This document shows, in pieces, positions 13,501 to 24,230 of a stretch of 64,000 bases of DNA. The notes below the pieces were generated by a model. That model ran no database searches. It was not told where the DNA came from and was given only the letters and a program-made list of their open reading frames with translations. Each line of letters opens with the position of its first letter. Position 1 is the first letter of the stretch. The stretch is from Saposhnikovia divaricata (lineage: Eukaryota; Streptophyta; Magnoliopsida; Apiales; Apiaceae): positions 138,285,001-138,349,000 of the forward strand of contig CM071596.1 of assembly GCA_036435485.1 (NCBI GenBank), in the 5' to 3' direction. A program made the translations under genes and the position numbers.

Positions 13501-14451
13501 TATCTCGCCATCTCTAAGCATTCTGGATTGCTGGAACCCCTGCATAGAGTTACAAACATGGTCAGTGGCTCCTGTATCTACACACCAAGTGCTCGTAGAT
13601 ATAGCCGCTATATATGTTTCTGTAACTAGAGAAAGAGACATACCAGTATTGTTTGTCTTCTTAGGAAGAGGACAATCCTGTTTCCAGTGACCTGACTGCT
13701 TGCACCTGAAGCACTTGCCCTTTGGCTTTTTCACACCACCTTGAACTCCCACTGCATTAGCAATCTTTCCAGCTTTCTGTGTCTGAGTCTTTTTCTTCTT
13801 CTTACCTTTCGGCTTAGATGAAGAAGCTTTCTCGGCCACATTCACTTGAACATTCTGCTTAAAGAGTCCTTCAGCTGCCTGAAGTTCTGTCAGAAGTTCC
13901 GCAAGACTATACATCCTTTTGTTCATGGTGTAATTCAAGCGGAACTGCTCAAAACTTTTGGGCAAGCTCATAAGGATGATATCGATCTGGGTTTCCCCAT
14001 CAATATCAGCACCAAGGATCTCCATCTCATTCAGATGAGACATCATCCTGAGAACATGATCCCTTACAGGTGTTCCTTCAACCATCTGAGTGTTCATTAA
14101 AGCCTTCATTACTACTTGCCTAGCAGCCCTATTCTGTTCTCCAAAAAGTTCCTTGAGATTAAAGAGCATATCTGAAGCAGTGGGCATAGCCTGATGCTGA
14201 TGCTGCAAAACACCCGACATTGCTGCCAGAATGTAACATCGCGACATCTCATCAGCCTTAATCCACCGCTTATAATACTCCTTCTCACTTTCAGGAGCAT
14301 CTTCAGCAGGCTGGTCTGGCTTGGGTTCATAAGTACAAAATTTGTACTCCTCAGCAGTCAACACTATGTCCAAATTACGTTTCCATTCAATATAGTTCGG
14401 TCCAGTAAGTTTGTTATCCTTAAGTATGGTGAATAGTGGATTAAAGCCCAT
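10507..14451 (-). CDS. COP-1 gag-pol polyprotein
   Basis: This 1314-residue polyprotein has all Copia domains in order and no stop or frameshift. Gag occupies about 1-240 (LTGPNYIEWKRNLDIVLTAE start). A CCHC knuckle CFRCKQSGHWKQDC lies at 247-260. The aspartic protease has DTGA at 292-295. Integrase has the zinc motif His435, His440, Cys466, Cys469 and the DDE triad Asp496, Asp560, Glu596 with the usual D(35)E spacing. Reverse transcriptase has YVDD at 989-992. RNase H has Asp1161, Glu1202, Asp1240 and a late acidic residue near 1289. The product would copy its own RNA to DNA and integrate it. Integrase before RT marks Copia rather than Gypsy. The first Met is well placed at the N-terminus of gag. 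Every catalytic residue I could check is present, so the copy may be functional; expression cannot be judged from sequence. Confidence 0.97.
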   Translation of the reverse strand: MGFNPLFTILKDNKLTGPNYIEWKRNLDIVLTAEEYKFCTYEPKPDQPAEDAPESEKEYYKRWIKADEMSRCYILAAMSGVLQHQHQAMPTASDMLFNLKELFGEQNRAARQVVMKALMNTQMVEGTPVRDHVLRMMSHLNEMEILGADIDGETQIDIILMSLPKSFEQFRLNYTMNKRMYSLAELLTELQAAEGLFKQNVQVNVAEKASSSKPKGKKKKKTQTQKAGKIANAVGVQGGVKKPKGKCFRCKQSGHWKQDCPLPKKTNNTGMSLSLVTETYIAAISTSTWCVDTGATDHVCNSMQGFQQSRMLRDGEIYVFMGDATKVAVVAVGIITLSFGDDRILVLNNCLYVPSFRRNLISVSKLAMDGYNVCLDRNVSIMMNKRVICSGTLQDNLYIINPIQPMLQHKETNNILSSSNKRKKPSELNQTYLWHLRLGHINLRRIQRLVVDGPLGSLAVEPFPVCESCLEGKMTNRPFKAKGNRAKEVLELVHTDLCGPMSIQARGGYEYFVTFIDDYSRYGYIYLLRRKSECFEKFKEYKASAEKRHLGKCIKSLRSDRGGEYLLGEFREYLSENGITSQLSAPGTPQQNGVAERRNRTLLESVRSMMSYSDLPKSFWGYAIETAAYLLNLVPSKSVPKTPIELWTGSKPSLRHIRIWGCPAHVLNKNATKLESRTEVRLFVGYPMGTKGYSFYSPRDRDIIVSTNARFLEEDYIMNHKPMSSIVLEELVGGTDNPQVPIVQVDQPQENAQPVTNTTPVLRRSGRVVQQPDRFMFLGESSDLVSGEHDEDPRTYEEAILDKDADLWQKAMESEMESMYSNQVWELVEPPKGVKPIGCMWIYKKKRGSDKKVKAWKARLVAKGYTQKEGIDYEETFSPVVMLKSIRILLSIAAHLDYEIWQMDVKTAFLNGSLEETIYMQQPKGFIKEGQEHLVCKLKRSIYGLKQASRDWNIRFDQAVQSYGFDQSPSESCVYKRSEGNAVVFLVLYVDDILLIGNNVKMLSSIKAWLFKQFEMKDLGEAAYILGIKVIRDRKKRMLALSQEPYIDEVLARFNMQNSKKGFLPFKHGVALSKEQCPSTPKDIESMKAVPYASACGSLMYAMLCTRPDICFAVGMVSRYQSNPGQEHWSAVKTILKYLRRTKEYMLIYKASDLFPLGYTDSDFQSDRDKRKSTSGYVFTLGGGAVIWRSVKQKCIADSTMEAEYVAASEAAKEAVWFRNFLLDLDVVPNFPRSLTVYCDNTGVVANSKEPRDHKAAKHIERKYHLIRGIVKRGDIVVAHISSEDNRADPFTKSLPAKVFDRHVEAIGVRWMDT

Positions 14452-16084
14452 AGTGATCTAATCCTGAGAATCATGCATGTAACACATAATCAGATAGTTG
14501 CATAAATCTTAAATCCTATTGGTTTCCTCTAACAATTAATTAAAATTAATGCACTAATATTTAAACACCATAAGTATCTGGTACGCCACGATGGATGACA
14601 TATATACCACTTAAATTCGTTTAAATATTACTTCGGTCCTATTACTAAATAATACGCCACGTTAGGGTGGACTATATATTATTTTTCATAGCTAAGTGTA
14701 TACCATTATTAAATCTTAAATTAATAAAAAGACTGGATACCACCATTAAATATTTCAAATCAATAATCGATAATAGGATAATTCCCAGATCGGGGGGAGC
14801 ATTGTCAAGAGGCATCACTTAAGACCCCTTTCTAGACAGAATCATCCTTTCTCTCAATATCAAAATCTATATTCAATCAGTGGTACCCTTCTAATTAATT
14901 GAATTCTATGAAACTTGGTACGCCACGATGGGTGGCATGTATACCTTTCAATATTCGTAATTAATTTAGGAAGTTTGTTCTAGTAATATCCATAACACTA
15001 CCTGACACCATAAATCATACGCCACGATGGGTGGCATGTATATAATTTATATTCGTCTCGGTGTTAAATTACATACAAACAATAATGGAGACCATGGGAT
15101 TTAATTCCTAATTAATTCCCTCACCCACTTAGAATTTTTATTTAAAATTGAGGAATTTTATCTAGATGCATCGCCCTATGTTATTTTTTCGAGGTCCACA
15201 TGTTATAAAAATAACAAAACAAAGAACACATAACATAGCAGCATGCATCATAAAATTATAGCAATAAATAAAATTAATGTCCATGTCGTCCTAATTATGT
15301 TAAACATGGAATTAAAAATTACACACATAATTAACAACACACATAATAATTATTTAAAGCAATAATTAAAAAATTAAATAGGGGAATTAAAATTAAAAAA
15401 ATATAATTTAAATCCACTATTATGGCCCCTTGAAAAAAAATAAATTTCCAGCACCATTCTGCTGAAAAAATCCATTTTCTGCCAAAAATTTGCTGTGGCG
15501 CATCTAGAACCTGCGTTACTGCCTGTTTTATCCCGTAACGCAGGACAAGCCTGCGTTACAGGCCCTTTTCATCCTGTAACGCAGGACAGGCCTGCGTTAC
15601 AGCCATCTGACCAGAAATTTTTTTTTTTTTTCGAAGCGCCTGCTTTTGTCTGATCCACCAGATCTGTTCCTTGCTTTTGGACACGAACAGATACACAACA
15701 GCAGCCCCATCATGATTTCGCAGCGGAACAAAAACAACTCCGATTTGATTTCCGATCGCACATAATTGTTACAAAATACCCGGATTTTTACATAATCCAT
15801 CAAACAATTACATACAAAACAGATCTAATACAAAACTAATTTTGTAAATCTATTCTAACACGATCAACCCTCGTGTTTTACAACCACGATAAACCACGTG
15901 GAAACCAAATAAAATAACCACGATTAAACCACGTGGGATCCAAACACATAATTAAAATTACATGGCCATAATAGTGGATACTAAACAACCTGCAAAAGAT
16001 TATTATCCAAGCACACCACTATACACATGCATATATAATTACGACATGGACATCGTATCAAAATTCGCAGAACCAATGAACCAG
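14452..16084 (-). other. COP-1 untranslated leader with repeats
   Basis: This 1.6 kb lies between the 5' primer-binding site and the gag start and has no coding sequence I can support. It holds four copies of TACGCCACG (14582, 14653, 14919, 15018), five alternating copies of CCTGCGTTAC and its complement at 15510-15600, and two CACGTGG sites near 15895 and 15931. Leaders of LTR elements carry packaging and dimerisation signals, so such structure could have that role; this is inference. Confidence 0.7.
15510..15600. repeat. Alternating inverted 10-mer cluster in the COP-1 leader
   Basis: CCTGCGTTAC occurs at 15510, 15550 and 15591, and its exact reverse complement GTAACGCAGG at 15535 and 15576, giving a 40-41 bp repeat that can fold into alternative hairpins. 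Confidence 0.95.
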
Positions 16085-16096
16085 GCTCTGATACCA
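16085..16096 (-). other. COP-1 primer-binding site (initiator Met tRNA)
   Basis: Minus strand reads TGGTATCAGAGC, two bases from the 5' LTR, the standard sequence complementary to the 3' end of plant initiator-Met tRNA. Confidence 0.95.
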
Positions 16097-16098
16097 AT

Positions 16099-17205
16099 TG
16101 TTAGGACAATCAGATCTTGGCACTGCGAATTTCGATACAATAAATTAACGAGTACGAATAGAAAAGTCACCTTGTTAACGGTTGATTCCATGCTCTTCTA
16201 TTGTATTCCCAAATTCCCTTGAGCGAAGTGTGGCCTTCGTCTTCTCAAGTTAACCTCTCTTCTTGCTCCTGGGTGGCTACAAAATTTTTTCGACCAGCCC
16301 CCAGCAAGAAGAGAATAAGAATATATATATGCTACAATAGGGATCATGGACAATTAGGTTGGGCCTTCTAATTACATCTTGAGCCTAGCCCAATGTAATT
16401 AAATATTAATTCAATCCACTAAAGAATTAATATTTGCACTACCTTTCCTAATACCGTAATTTAATTAATTAATTCGGTTCCAATATTATTTGCTTATTAA
16501 ATTCCCCATGTTTAAAATATCGCATGTCCATTAATTAAATAAATTACTGATAATTCATTTAATTAATATCTTTTATCCTTGATCATCCACTCAACCTTTA
16601 TTTAATTATGCCGGAATAAATCCACCTGCAGGGTTTCACATAATTAAATCTTTTTGAGCTTTCAAGGGGACATCATTAACCCGAATATTATCAGGACATG
16701 GATTCCTTCAATAAATAATATCCCACCATATATATTATTTCATCACCCAAAATATAATGAAATAAATCAAAAGAATTATTTCATATATAAATCAAAGCAT
16801 GTAAATAATATATACGTGTCAATTATTATTTCCGGATTAAGAACCTAAGCATTAATAATAACATAGAATCTTAGTTCACCTTCTTAATCAGTATAAGGGA
16901 ACAATTCTAAATTTGATCCTGTTCAATATACACAAAGTGTACTAGTATTATTTATTAGTCAATATGAACTAATCTAAATAATACTACAGCCATTCCAGTG
17001 GATTGTCTAACTCCACCTGTGCTGTGAACATTATTATATTATATAAACCGTATTTAATAATCTAATATTCTGTATCCCATTTGATACTAGATTATTCACA
17101 ATATATAATATTTAGACAACATGTAAACATTTAAATGATTCTCAATTAAACCGGCCAGAAATAAATGTAAATACTTCAAATAAATATTTTCAGTATACAC
17201 CAACA
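16099..17205 (-). repeat. COP-1 5' LTR (right copy)
   Basis: 1107 bp, same length and ends as 9330-10436. In the minus orientation it should carry the promoter for the gag-pol transcript. Confidence 0.95.
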
Positions 17206-18177
17206 ATATAATTGCTGCATAAAAAGGAAATGGAAAGATGATAATGAGAGATTTTATCCAAATGTTATATTATCTTGAGATATTATACTGAAATGATTTA
17301 TTGATTTTTATATTGTTTTAAAAGAGAAGCTGATATTATATTATTTCTGAAGAGAAACTGATATTATATTGTTGAGAAGGGAAACTGATATTATATTATT
17401 TTTGTGTAACTGTGTATAAGGGAAATTGAGAGGTTATATTGAGAGATTATATCGAAATATTATATTGTCTTGAGGAATTAAATGGAGATATATATTAAAG
17501 AGTTTATTGAAGTGTTATAATGAAAGGATTATATTGAAAGAATATATGGAGTAAGTAAGAGTAAGTTATTACTTGATGTCTTAATGAAACTTTCTTTTCT
17601 ATAATTCTTTCCTTAATTTTTATAGTGAGCTTTTCGTTTATATATATATATATATATATATGTTTTAACCTTGATACTGGTTTAAAATGGAATCTTGCTG
17701 AGCTATTATAGCTCACTCTTGCTATTTATGTATATACAGCTAGGTCTCATGCCGATACTCCGTACCACACCCCGCAAGAGGGTAAGGGAAAGACGACCTT
17801 CTGAGAGAGTGCTGGCACTGATTCCCGGGTAGATGATTGCGCCTGGGTACTAGTAGACTTATGTATATTAAGTGTGTAAGTGATGTAATAAACATTTGGT
17901 TGTTGAATTACTTCCTGTAGAAGTAATATTCAGCAACATAGTAAGATTCTGGGTTTGTAATAACTGCTTAACTTTAAACTTTAAATATTGTGAATGTTGT
18001 TCCCTGAGCTTATGACTGGTGTGTGTAATGATATTAGTGTGGGGTCATTTGTGAAAAAAAAAATTTGTTTGAGTTTATTATGCATTTTATATTCCAGCTG
18101 CCAAGAATAAAGTGTTATTAAATGGAAATTGGTCCGTGATGGCCCGGATCTTTGACCCCGGATCTGGGGCTGTCACA
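17206..18177 (+). repeat. LARD-A 5' LTR, second part
   Basis: Continues the LTR after COP-1, beginning with the second ATATA copy and ending GGGGCTGTCACA. It contains three contiguous 26-29 bp units with a GAGAAACTGATATTATATT core (about 17321-17400) and a short TA run at 17639-17661. Confidence 0.93.
17639..17661. repeat. (TA)n microsatellite, short allele
   Basis: 23 bp in the 5' LTR of LARD-A; the same site in the 3' LTR has 77 bp (23629-23705). Confidence 0.95.
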
Positions 18178-18179
18178 AT

Positions 18180-18191
18180 TGGTATCACAGC
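18180..18191 (+). other. LARD-A primer-binding site
   Basis: TGGTATCACAGC, two bases after the 5' LTR. It differs by one base from the TGGTATCAGAGC used by the other elements here (G to C at position 9). Confidence 0.85.
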
Positions 18192-20370
18192 TAAGAGTCA
18201 TAATGCTCAGGAACAAAAGTGATAATAATAACTATATTAGTAATAATATAAATTGTGAACTCACATCGAGTTCAAGGGTGGTATACCAAATGTAGTGTTT
18301 ATTCTAAGTAGTGATTATAATATTATAGATTATTACTAATAAAGGTTTATGTTTTATTATAGGAAAGAGGAAATGGGTGAGTCGAGTTATGTTCGTGAGT
18401 GGCTAGGGATATATATAAATGTGTTAATCGGTGATGTAATTATTGAATATGGAATAATGTATATTGTACCCTAAAGTTGGGTAAATAATGGAGAATATTG
18501 TTATGTACAGAATCATGCCGCCTAAACGCAATACTAGGGCAAATGTAAAGGAAAATGAGGGAGTTTGAGGTAATAGTGTAAGTAGATTGGTGAATAGACA
18601 TTGATTGTTTGTGGAAATGAAAGGGTAAAACTGAGGTTGGTCGGTAAAGCCAAGATATACCTTAAAGACCAAGACAGACTGAGACATTCCGTGATTGACT
18701 TAAATGAAAAGGTTATTATGCCAAAAGTGTTAAGTTTATGTAGCACACGGGATCGATATGAGAAAGGGAATACTTGATGTATCGGGAAGTGTACGTTAGA
18801 TAACCTCGTGAGAAATTATTCATTAAAGGCCGGTATCTTTTCAAAACTTTCTAGTACTCTGGGAATGTGTTTCAAAAATGTATTTTATTTATCTTAGTCA
18901 AAATATTTCTCTGAGATTATTTCGGAAGATGGTATTTATCATCGTGATTAAAAAAATTTCTTTATACTTCTTATTCCATCTAAGAGGAATAATCCTATAT
19001 GTATACACAAGGACGATCTGTCTGTGTGATTGAAAGTCGGAGGGGACGCCCTCACTTGTGTGACATACGGGTTCTTCCATCATATTGATTTCTCAAATAT
19101 TCTTTTGTTCCAAATAAAGGTTATTTAAAACTTTTAATTTTATAAATTATTGGGGACCCTTGTTTGTTTCTGAGTTCGTTTCAATTCAAAGTCTTTTAAA
19201 TTCTATTAATTGTTTCGAATATAGAAGATTTCATTAATGGATGGAAGCGTTTCAATATAAGAGAGGAAGAAATTTCGTGAGAAGAAATGGGTATATTTGA
19301 TGATTAGTAAGAGGAAAGATTATGAAGAATATTAAGGCATAATTGAGATTTACTATTGAGAGTAAGGTGTATTTTGAGGATAGAGTCAGAATAAGGATAA
19401 ACAAAGGAAGTGAGGATAATTAATGAAGGATTTCGAGGTGGAATAACCATTAATGGGGAAGGCCAATATTGTGACTAATACCCTAAGTAGCAGAGAGAGA
19501 TTAAAGATGTTAATTATTCAAAGGATTAATCCAAAAGGTGTGAATGAGTAAAACTCGAGGTAAAGATTTTGATGAGAATAATAAAGGAAAATTACAGAGG
19601 TGGAATAGATAGTATATCATGAAGGAACTAAGGTGGAGCAGCAAGATGTAAAGAGCGTATAGTGAACAATAGACATATGGGATAAGGTATCCGGAGGAAA
19701 TTGTAGGTATGCTCTAATTTAATCTCTTAAGTATAAATATTTGGTTAGGGATTGACTAGGTCAATGAATGGTGTAAATGGCCTGATTATATAAATAAGAA
19801 TAATCTATCTGATCCGAAAGTAGGATATGCCGATCTAAGGAAAGAGAGAGTAAGAATATTTTGGGGAAAAGCACATGTCTGTTTAGGTACGAACAGGGAA
19901 TATATATTATAGTTAATATTTTCTTACGATTATTTCAAGGAATAGTCTTTAAGTCAAATTTCTGGAAGATTTTACGGAGATGGAATATAGTAAGATTGGA
20001 ATATTAATATTTTATGTCATGATAGAGGTCAAGGTATAGACAAACCATAAGTGAGATACACTACCATTCAAGAAAGGCCAATGTGGTGGCCGATACCCTT
20101 ATTTGGAGGAAAAAGGAGAGATAAGATAATATAGAATGACCGAAAATAAGAGGAGAATTGTAAGGAAAAGTTAGGAAAGTACTACTATTGATAAGCTAAA
20201 TGACATGTTGATGAATGACAAGCAAGTTGATGATGGTGTATTTCTGCGCAAACAAGATAAAGGTATTATGAAAGGATTAGAGGATACATGAAGTGGTGTA
20301 GGAGTTCGAAAGTGCTAGATGAGAAGGGTATTCATGGATATTTTCAACATGATTCCGGGACGGAATCCTT
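18192..20370 (+). pseudogene. LARD-A interior: decayed chromovirus-like gag-pol remnants
   Basis: No long ORF survives. Small blocks still recall a Gypsy polyprotein: MPPKRNTRANVKENEG near 18515-18562 resembles the MPP-R-N-T start of Tekay/Del gag. EIHYHSRKANVVAD near 20053-20095 resembles the RNase H C-terminal motif GKANVVADALSR, and a second, weaker copy occurs near 19457-19497 (GKANIVTNTLSS). A block at 18688-18720 (GATTGACTTAAATGAAAAGG) is shared with LARD-B on its minus strand near 47220-47250. The interior is far shorter than the 5-6 kb of an autonomous element. Confidence 0.65.
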
Positions 20371-20385
20371 TTAAGGGGGGAAGGA
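20371..20385 (+). other. LARD-A polypurine tract
   Basis: TTAAGGGGGGAAGGA abuts the 3' LTR. The preceding GATTCCGGGACGGAATCC is shared, in reverse orientation, with LARD-B at 43640-43657. Confidence 0.92.
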
Positions 20386-23300
20386 TGTAATAACCCTAAC
20401 TTTAGAAAGGCTACAGTGTTTAAGTGAATAGTGATTTTTGGGAAATTAGGAAAATGGTGTGTAGGTACTCTATATTGGAAATAGAAAATAAGTAAACAGA
20501 AACCATATTAGTGTTGTACTAAGAAAATAAGTGACTCGAAATGACGATGGATTTTAAAAATTCCTGAAAATGGACTTTTGAGGATTTTAAGTTCGAACGA
20601 GCTTCTATTTGTTGGATACTAAGGAGCATAGGATTATGAAAAGATTTATATATTGAGGAATTAGTGAAATTAGGTTAAACCAAGGGATTACTAAGTCGAG
20701 GAAATGCCAAGGGAATTTGGACTTTTTAAATGATTTCAGAAACCACTGAGATAATGAGGTGTAGTCGAAACGAATCGTAATTAGACGAGAATGGGAACAA
20801 AGCAACCAAGATTTGAAATATATCAAGGATGCATATCACATTACCATTACCAAGATCATTAGCAAATTACTTAAGAAAAACAAGAAAAAAAAATTAAAGG
20901 AATTAGTAGAAAAATCATGAAAGATGTAACATTTTATTAACTAAATATTAATGGTAAATTAGTCTTTTAAATGAGAAATCTTCCAAGGTAAGATACATGA
21001 CTCTAGAATTAGTGGGATAATTAGATAAGATTAGCAAAAAGAAAGAAAAAAAAAAAAAATCTCTTCCATCCTCTTCATCATCTATTCTGCCCAGCAGAAC
21101 AACAGATCGGTAAAATGGACCTAGAGACTTCATTTCTCAGCCAAATTTAGTGTTCTTTAGCTTTTTGGAAAGCCCATGAGATGCTCTAAAACTTTCATTT
21201 AGAAGCCTCCTCCAGAAAACGTAGGTAAGACCTTCGTTTTTGCTATTCTTTTAGCTGAGTGAACAGTAACTTTGAATTTTTTAACTTTGTTTTTATGGTT
21301 TCTTTAGTTAATACAAGCTATACTAAGGTTGTTAAATGTGTGCCCAAGGATTATTAAGGATCTTAAAAGCTTCAAGGAGGTATAACTATTCTTGCTTCTT
21401 TGTATTTATGGTGAAAATGAATTGGTTAGTAGTTAAGTGATGTTAATGTAAAGTTTATGATGAATATGTGTTATGAATGGTTGGATTTGATATGAGATTT
21501 GTGTTGTGAACTAGTAACCATGGCTGGAATGTAGTCCACATGGTGTAGGGTTTGGATTGAGTATGGAATGATGGTTTTGGAGTGGTTAAAATATGGAAAG
21601 TATGAAAGTATGATGGTTTTGAGTATGAAAGTATGAAAGTACAGCGGTTATAATGTCCGATTTTCGTTAAACCGGAAAACTGCCCTGTTTTTAGCAACTG
21701 TGCACACACGGTACCTTACTGTCCAGACCCCTAAGTGACCATGGTAAGGTAGAGCATAGTTCATAAATCGTTTTGATATAAAGTACGTTAAAAACTGATG
21801 AACGGTTTAGGAGATAAATCAGTTTTAGTGAAAGACGTTCGCGAACCGAGAAAATGTAACTGTAACAACTTTGAGGCTATAATTACCATACTTAGACATT
21901 TTTAAATATTATGAAATTTTGGGATAGTGTAGTAGGGTGGTCAGAGAGTCCCTAGCAGTTGACCTTGCATTAAAATTCGAAATTTATATTTTCTGGGAAT
22001 TTTTACAGTCAAGTGTGGTTGTTAAGAGAAATGGCGTAAAACACTGAAACTTTGGTTAGTTTAGAAATGGATTAAGTTCTTGAACCTTTTGGAGTATTAG
22101 TAATACGTCAAGTATATATTAAGTGTCAAGTGTATTGTCATATAAGAGTGAAGTGAGCAAGCGACGTAGTATTCTAACGGTGATTCTTTTCGTGTTTATA
22201 GAAGTTCCGGGAGAATCACGTACCCTATCTTCAGGATTCAGAGATCGAGGCAAGATTTCTTTATCCTTACTTTGAAAATTATATATCTTCATAGTATAAT
22301 GATTTCATGGAATATACATGTGTGATCTTATTGTTAATATATCGTTAATGAATTGTTTTCCCAGTGAAACGGGAATTACAGAGAGATAGATATGATTATG
22401 AATATGGATACAGAGATGGCTCTGAATGGAGCGAATATACTTTATGTGGAAAGACATATGGAAGAGAATGGTATCAGTTGTTATCTAGAATTATATGAGT
22501 TATAATATTATGATAATAATGATCTTTAAATACCTATGACTAATAAATATTATTTGATGATTACTTAATCTTTAAAGATAGATGAAATAGTTTATGTATG
22601 TAAAGGTATATTTGAGTTTTTTAAATATGGATGAGATGTCTAAGTCATAATTAGAGTATTATGATATATGATGATAAATGTGAAAGGAAACGTGAATGGA
22701 AGTGTGAACAGAAATGGAAATGGAAATGATAGACGTGCAAAGAATTGTGAAAAGAAATGTGAATGGAAAGGTGAATATGAATGATATTTTATGAATGGAA
22801 TAAATTGTTTCAAAAAGGGGGATTGCAATAAAACTTGCGTAAGAGGCTGTGTCAGGGCTGTGTGTGACACAGTCCAGCATTCATTATTTTATTACGGCAC
22901 GAAGATGCCAAGGGAGGATGTTAGCAGGTGGCCTTCCTCCAGGAGGATGTTAGCAGGTGGCCTTCCTCCAGGGATGATATACCAGGTGGGATCATTCCTT
23001 CTACCGGTAGTAAACAGAGAGCAGGTACGATTAGGCGACTGATCATCGTCCTAACGTATCAGGCGACAGCAGATATCCCCACAGTTTTTAAAAGAAAGAA
23101 ATGATAAATGGTTTCTGAACGGAATACCGAAAAAGGAATGAGAATGTGGAATTATTTCTTCTGATTAGAAGAGAAACTGATTTTATATTAGTTTTATATA
23201 ATTGTTGCATAAAAAGGAAATGGAAAGATGATAATGAGAGATTTTATCCAAATGTTATATTATCTTGAGATATTATACTGAAATGATTTATTGATTTTTA

Positions 23301-23625
23301 TATTGTTTTAAAAGAGAAGCTGATATTATATTATTTCTGAAGAGAAACTGATATTATATTGTTGAGAAGGGAAACTGATATTATATTATTTTTGTGTAAC
23401 TGTGTATAAGGGAAATTGAGAGGTTATATTGAGAGATTATATCGAAATATTATATTGTCTTGAGGAATTAAATGGAGATATATATTAAAGAGTTTATTGA
23501 AGTGTTATAATGAAAGGATTATATTGAAAGAATATATGGAGTAAGTAAGAGTAAGTTATTACTTGATGTCTTAATGAAACTTTCTTTTCTATAATTCTTT
23601 CCTTAATTTTTATAGTGAGCTTTTC

Positions 23626-23708
<83 letters not shown>

Positions 23709-24225
23709 TTAACCTTGATACTGGTTTAAAATGGAATCTTGCTGAGCTATTATAGCTCACTCTTGCTATTTATGTATATACAGCTAGGTCTCATGCCGAT
23801 ACTCCGTACCACACCCCGCAAGAGGGTAAGGGAAAGACGACCTTCTGAGAGAGTGCTGGCACTGATTCCCGGGTAGATGATTGCGCCTGGGTACTAGTAG
23901 ACTTATGTATATTAAGTGTGTAAGTGATGTAATAAACTTTTGGTTGTTGAATTACTTCCTGTAGAAGTAATATTCAGCAACATACTTAGTAAGATTCTGG
24001 GTTTGTAATAACTGCTTAACTTTAAACTTTAAATATTGTGAATGTTGTTCCCTGAGCTTATGACTGGTGTGTGTAATGATATTAGTGTGGGGTCATTTGT
24101 GAAAAAAAAAATTTGTTTGAGTTTATTATGCATTTTATATTCCAGCTGCCAAGAATAAAGTGTTATTAAATGGAAATTGGTCCGTGATGGCCCGGATCTT
24201 TGACCCCGGATCTGGGGCTGTCACA
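20386..24225 (+). repeat. LARD-A 3' LTR
   Basis: 3840 bp, uninterrupted copy of the 5' LTR. It is about 60 bp longer, nearly all explained by expansion of the TA run at 23629-23705. Confidence 0.95.
23629..23705. repeat. (TA)n microsatellite, long allele
   Basis: 77 bp of pure TA in the LARD-A 3' LTR. Confidence 0.97.
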
Positions 24226-24230
24226 CTTAA

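Larger units (their letters stand above)
9330..17205 (-). mobile_element. COP-1: complete, apparently intact Ty1/Copia retrotransposon
   Basis: 7876 bp, with two 1107-bp LTRs (9330-10436 and 16099-17205), TSD ATATA (9325-9329 and 17206-17210), a perfect 12-base match to the usual initiator-Met primer-binding site, a polypurine tract, and one uninterrupted gag-pol ORF of 1314 codons. The uninterrupted target can be read in the other LARD-A LTR near 23190-23200, where TTTTATATAATTG is continuous. By eye the LTRs differ at only three bases, so this is the youngest layer of the nest. I do not assign a Copia lineage with confidence. Confidence 0.97.
6517..24225 (+). mobile_element. LARD-A: large non-autonomous Gypsy-like element, inserted in GYP-1
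   Basis: Both LTRs start TGTAATAACCC and end GGGGCTGTCACA, with TSD CTTAA at 6512-6516 and 24226-24230. A Met-type primer-binding site (18180-18191) and a polypurine tract (20371-20385) place it on the plus strand. LTRs are 3.78 and 3.84 kb around an interior of only 2.2 kb with no open gag or pol, only decayed remnants. This matches the definition of a LARD (large retrotransposon derivative). The remnants and the LTR ends look like the Tekay/Del chromovirus group. COP-1 sits inside its 5' LTR. The two LTRs differ at few positions by eye, so the insertion is fairly young. Confidence 0.92.

Noticed and set aside
10612..14436. Plus-strand reading frames of 60-115 codons opposite the COP-1 gag-pol
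   Set aside because: They overlap an intact 1314-codon ORF with recognisable domains and show no domain themselves; they are antisense shadows.
16085..16096. tRNA-Met-like sequence (also at 18180, 35202, 49117, 58643)
   Set aside because: Only the 12 or so bases complementary to a tRNA 3' end are present, directly beside LTRs; these are primer-binding sites, not tRNA genes.
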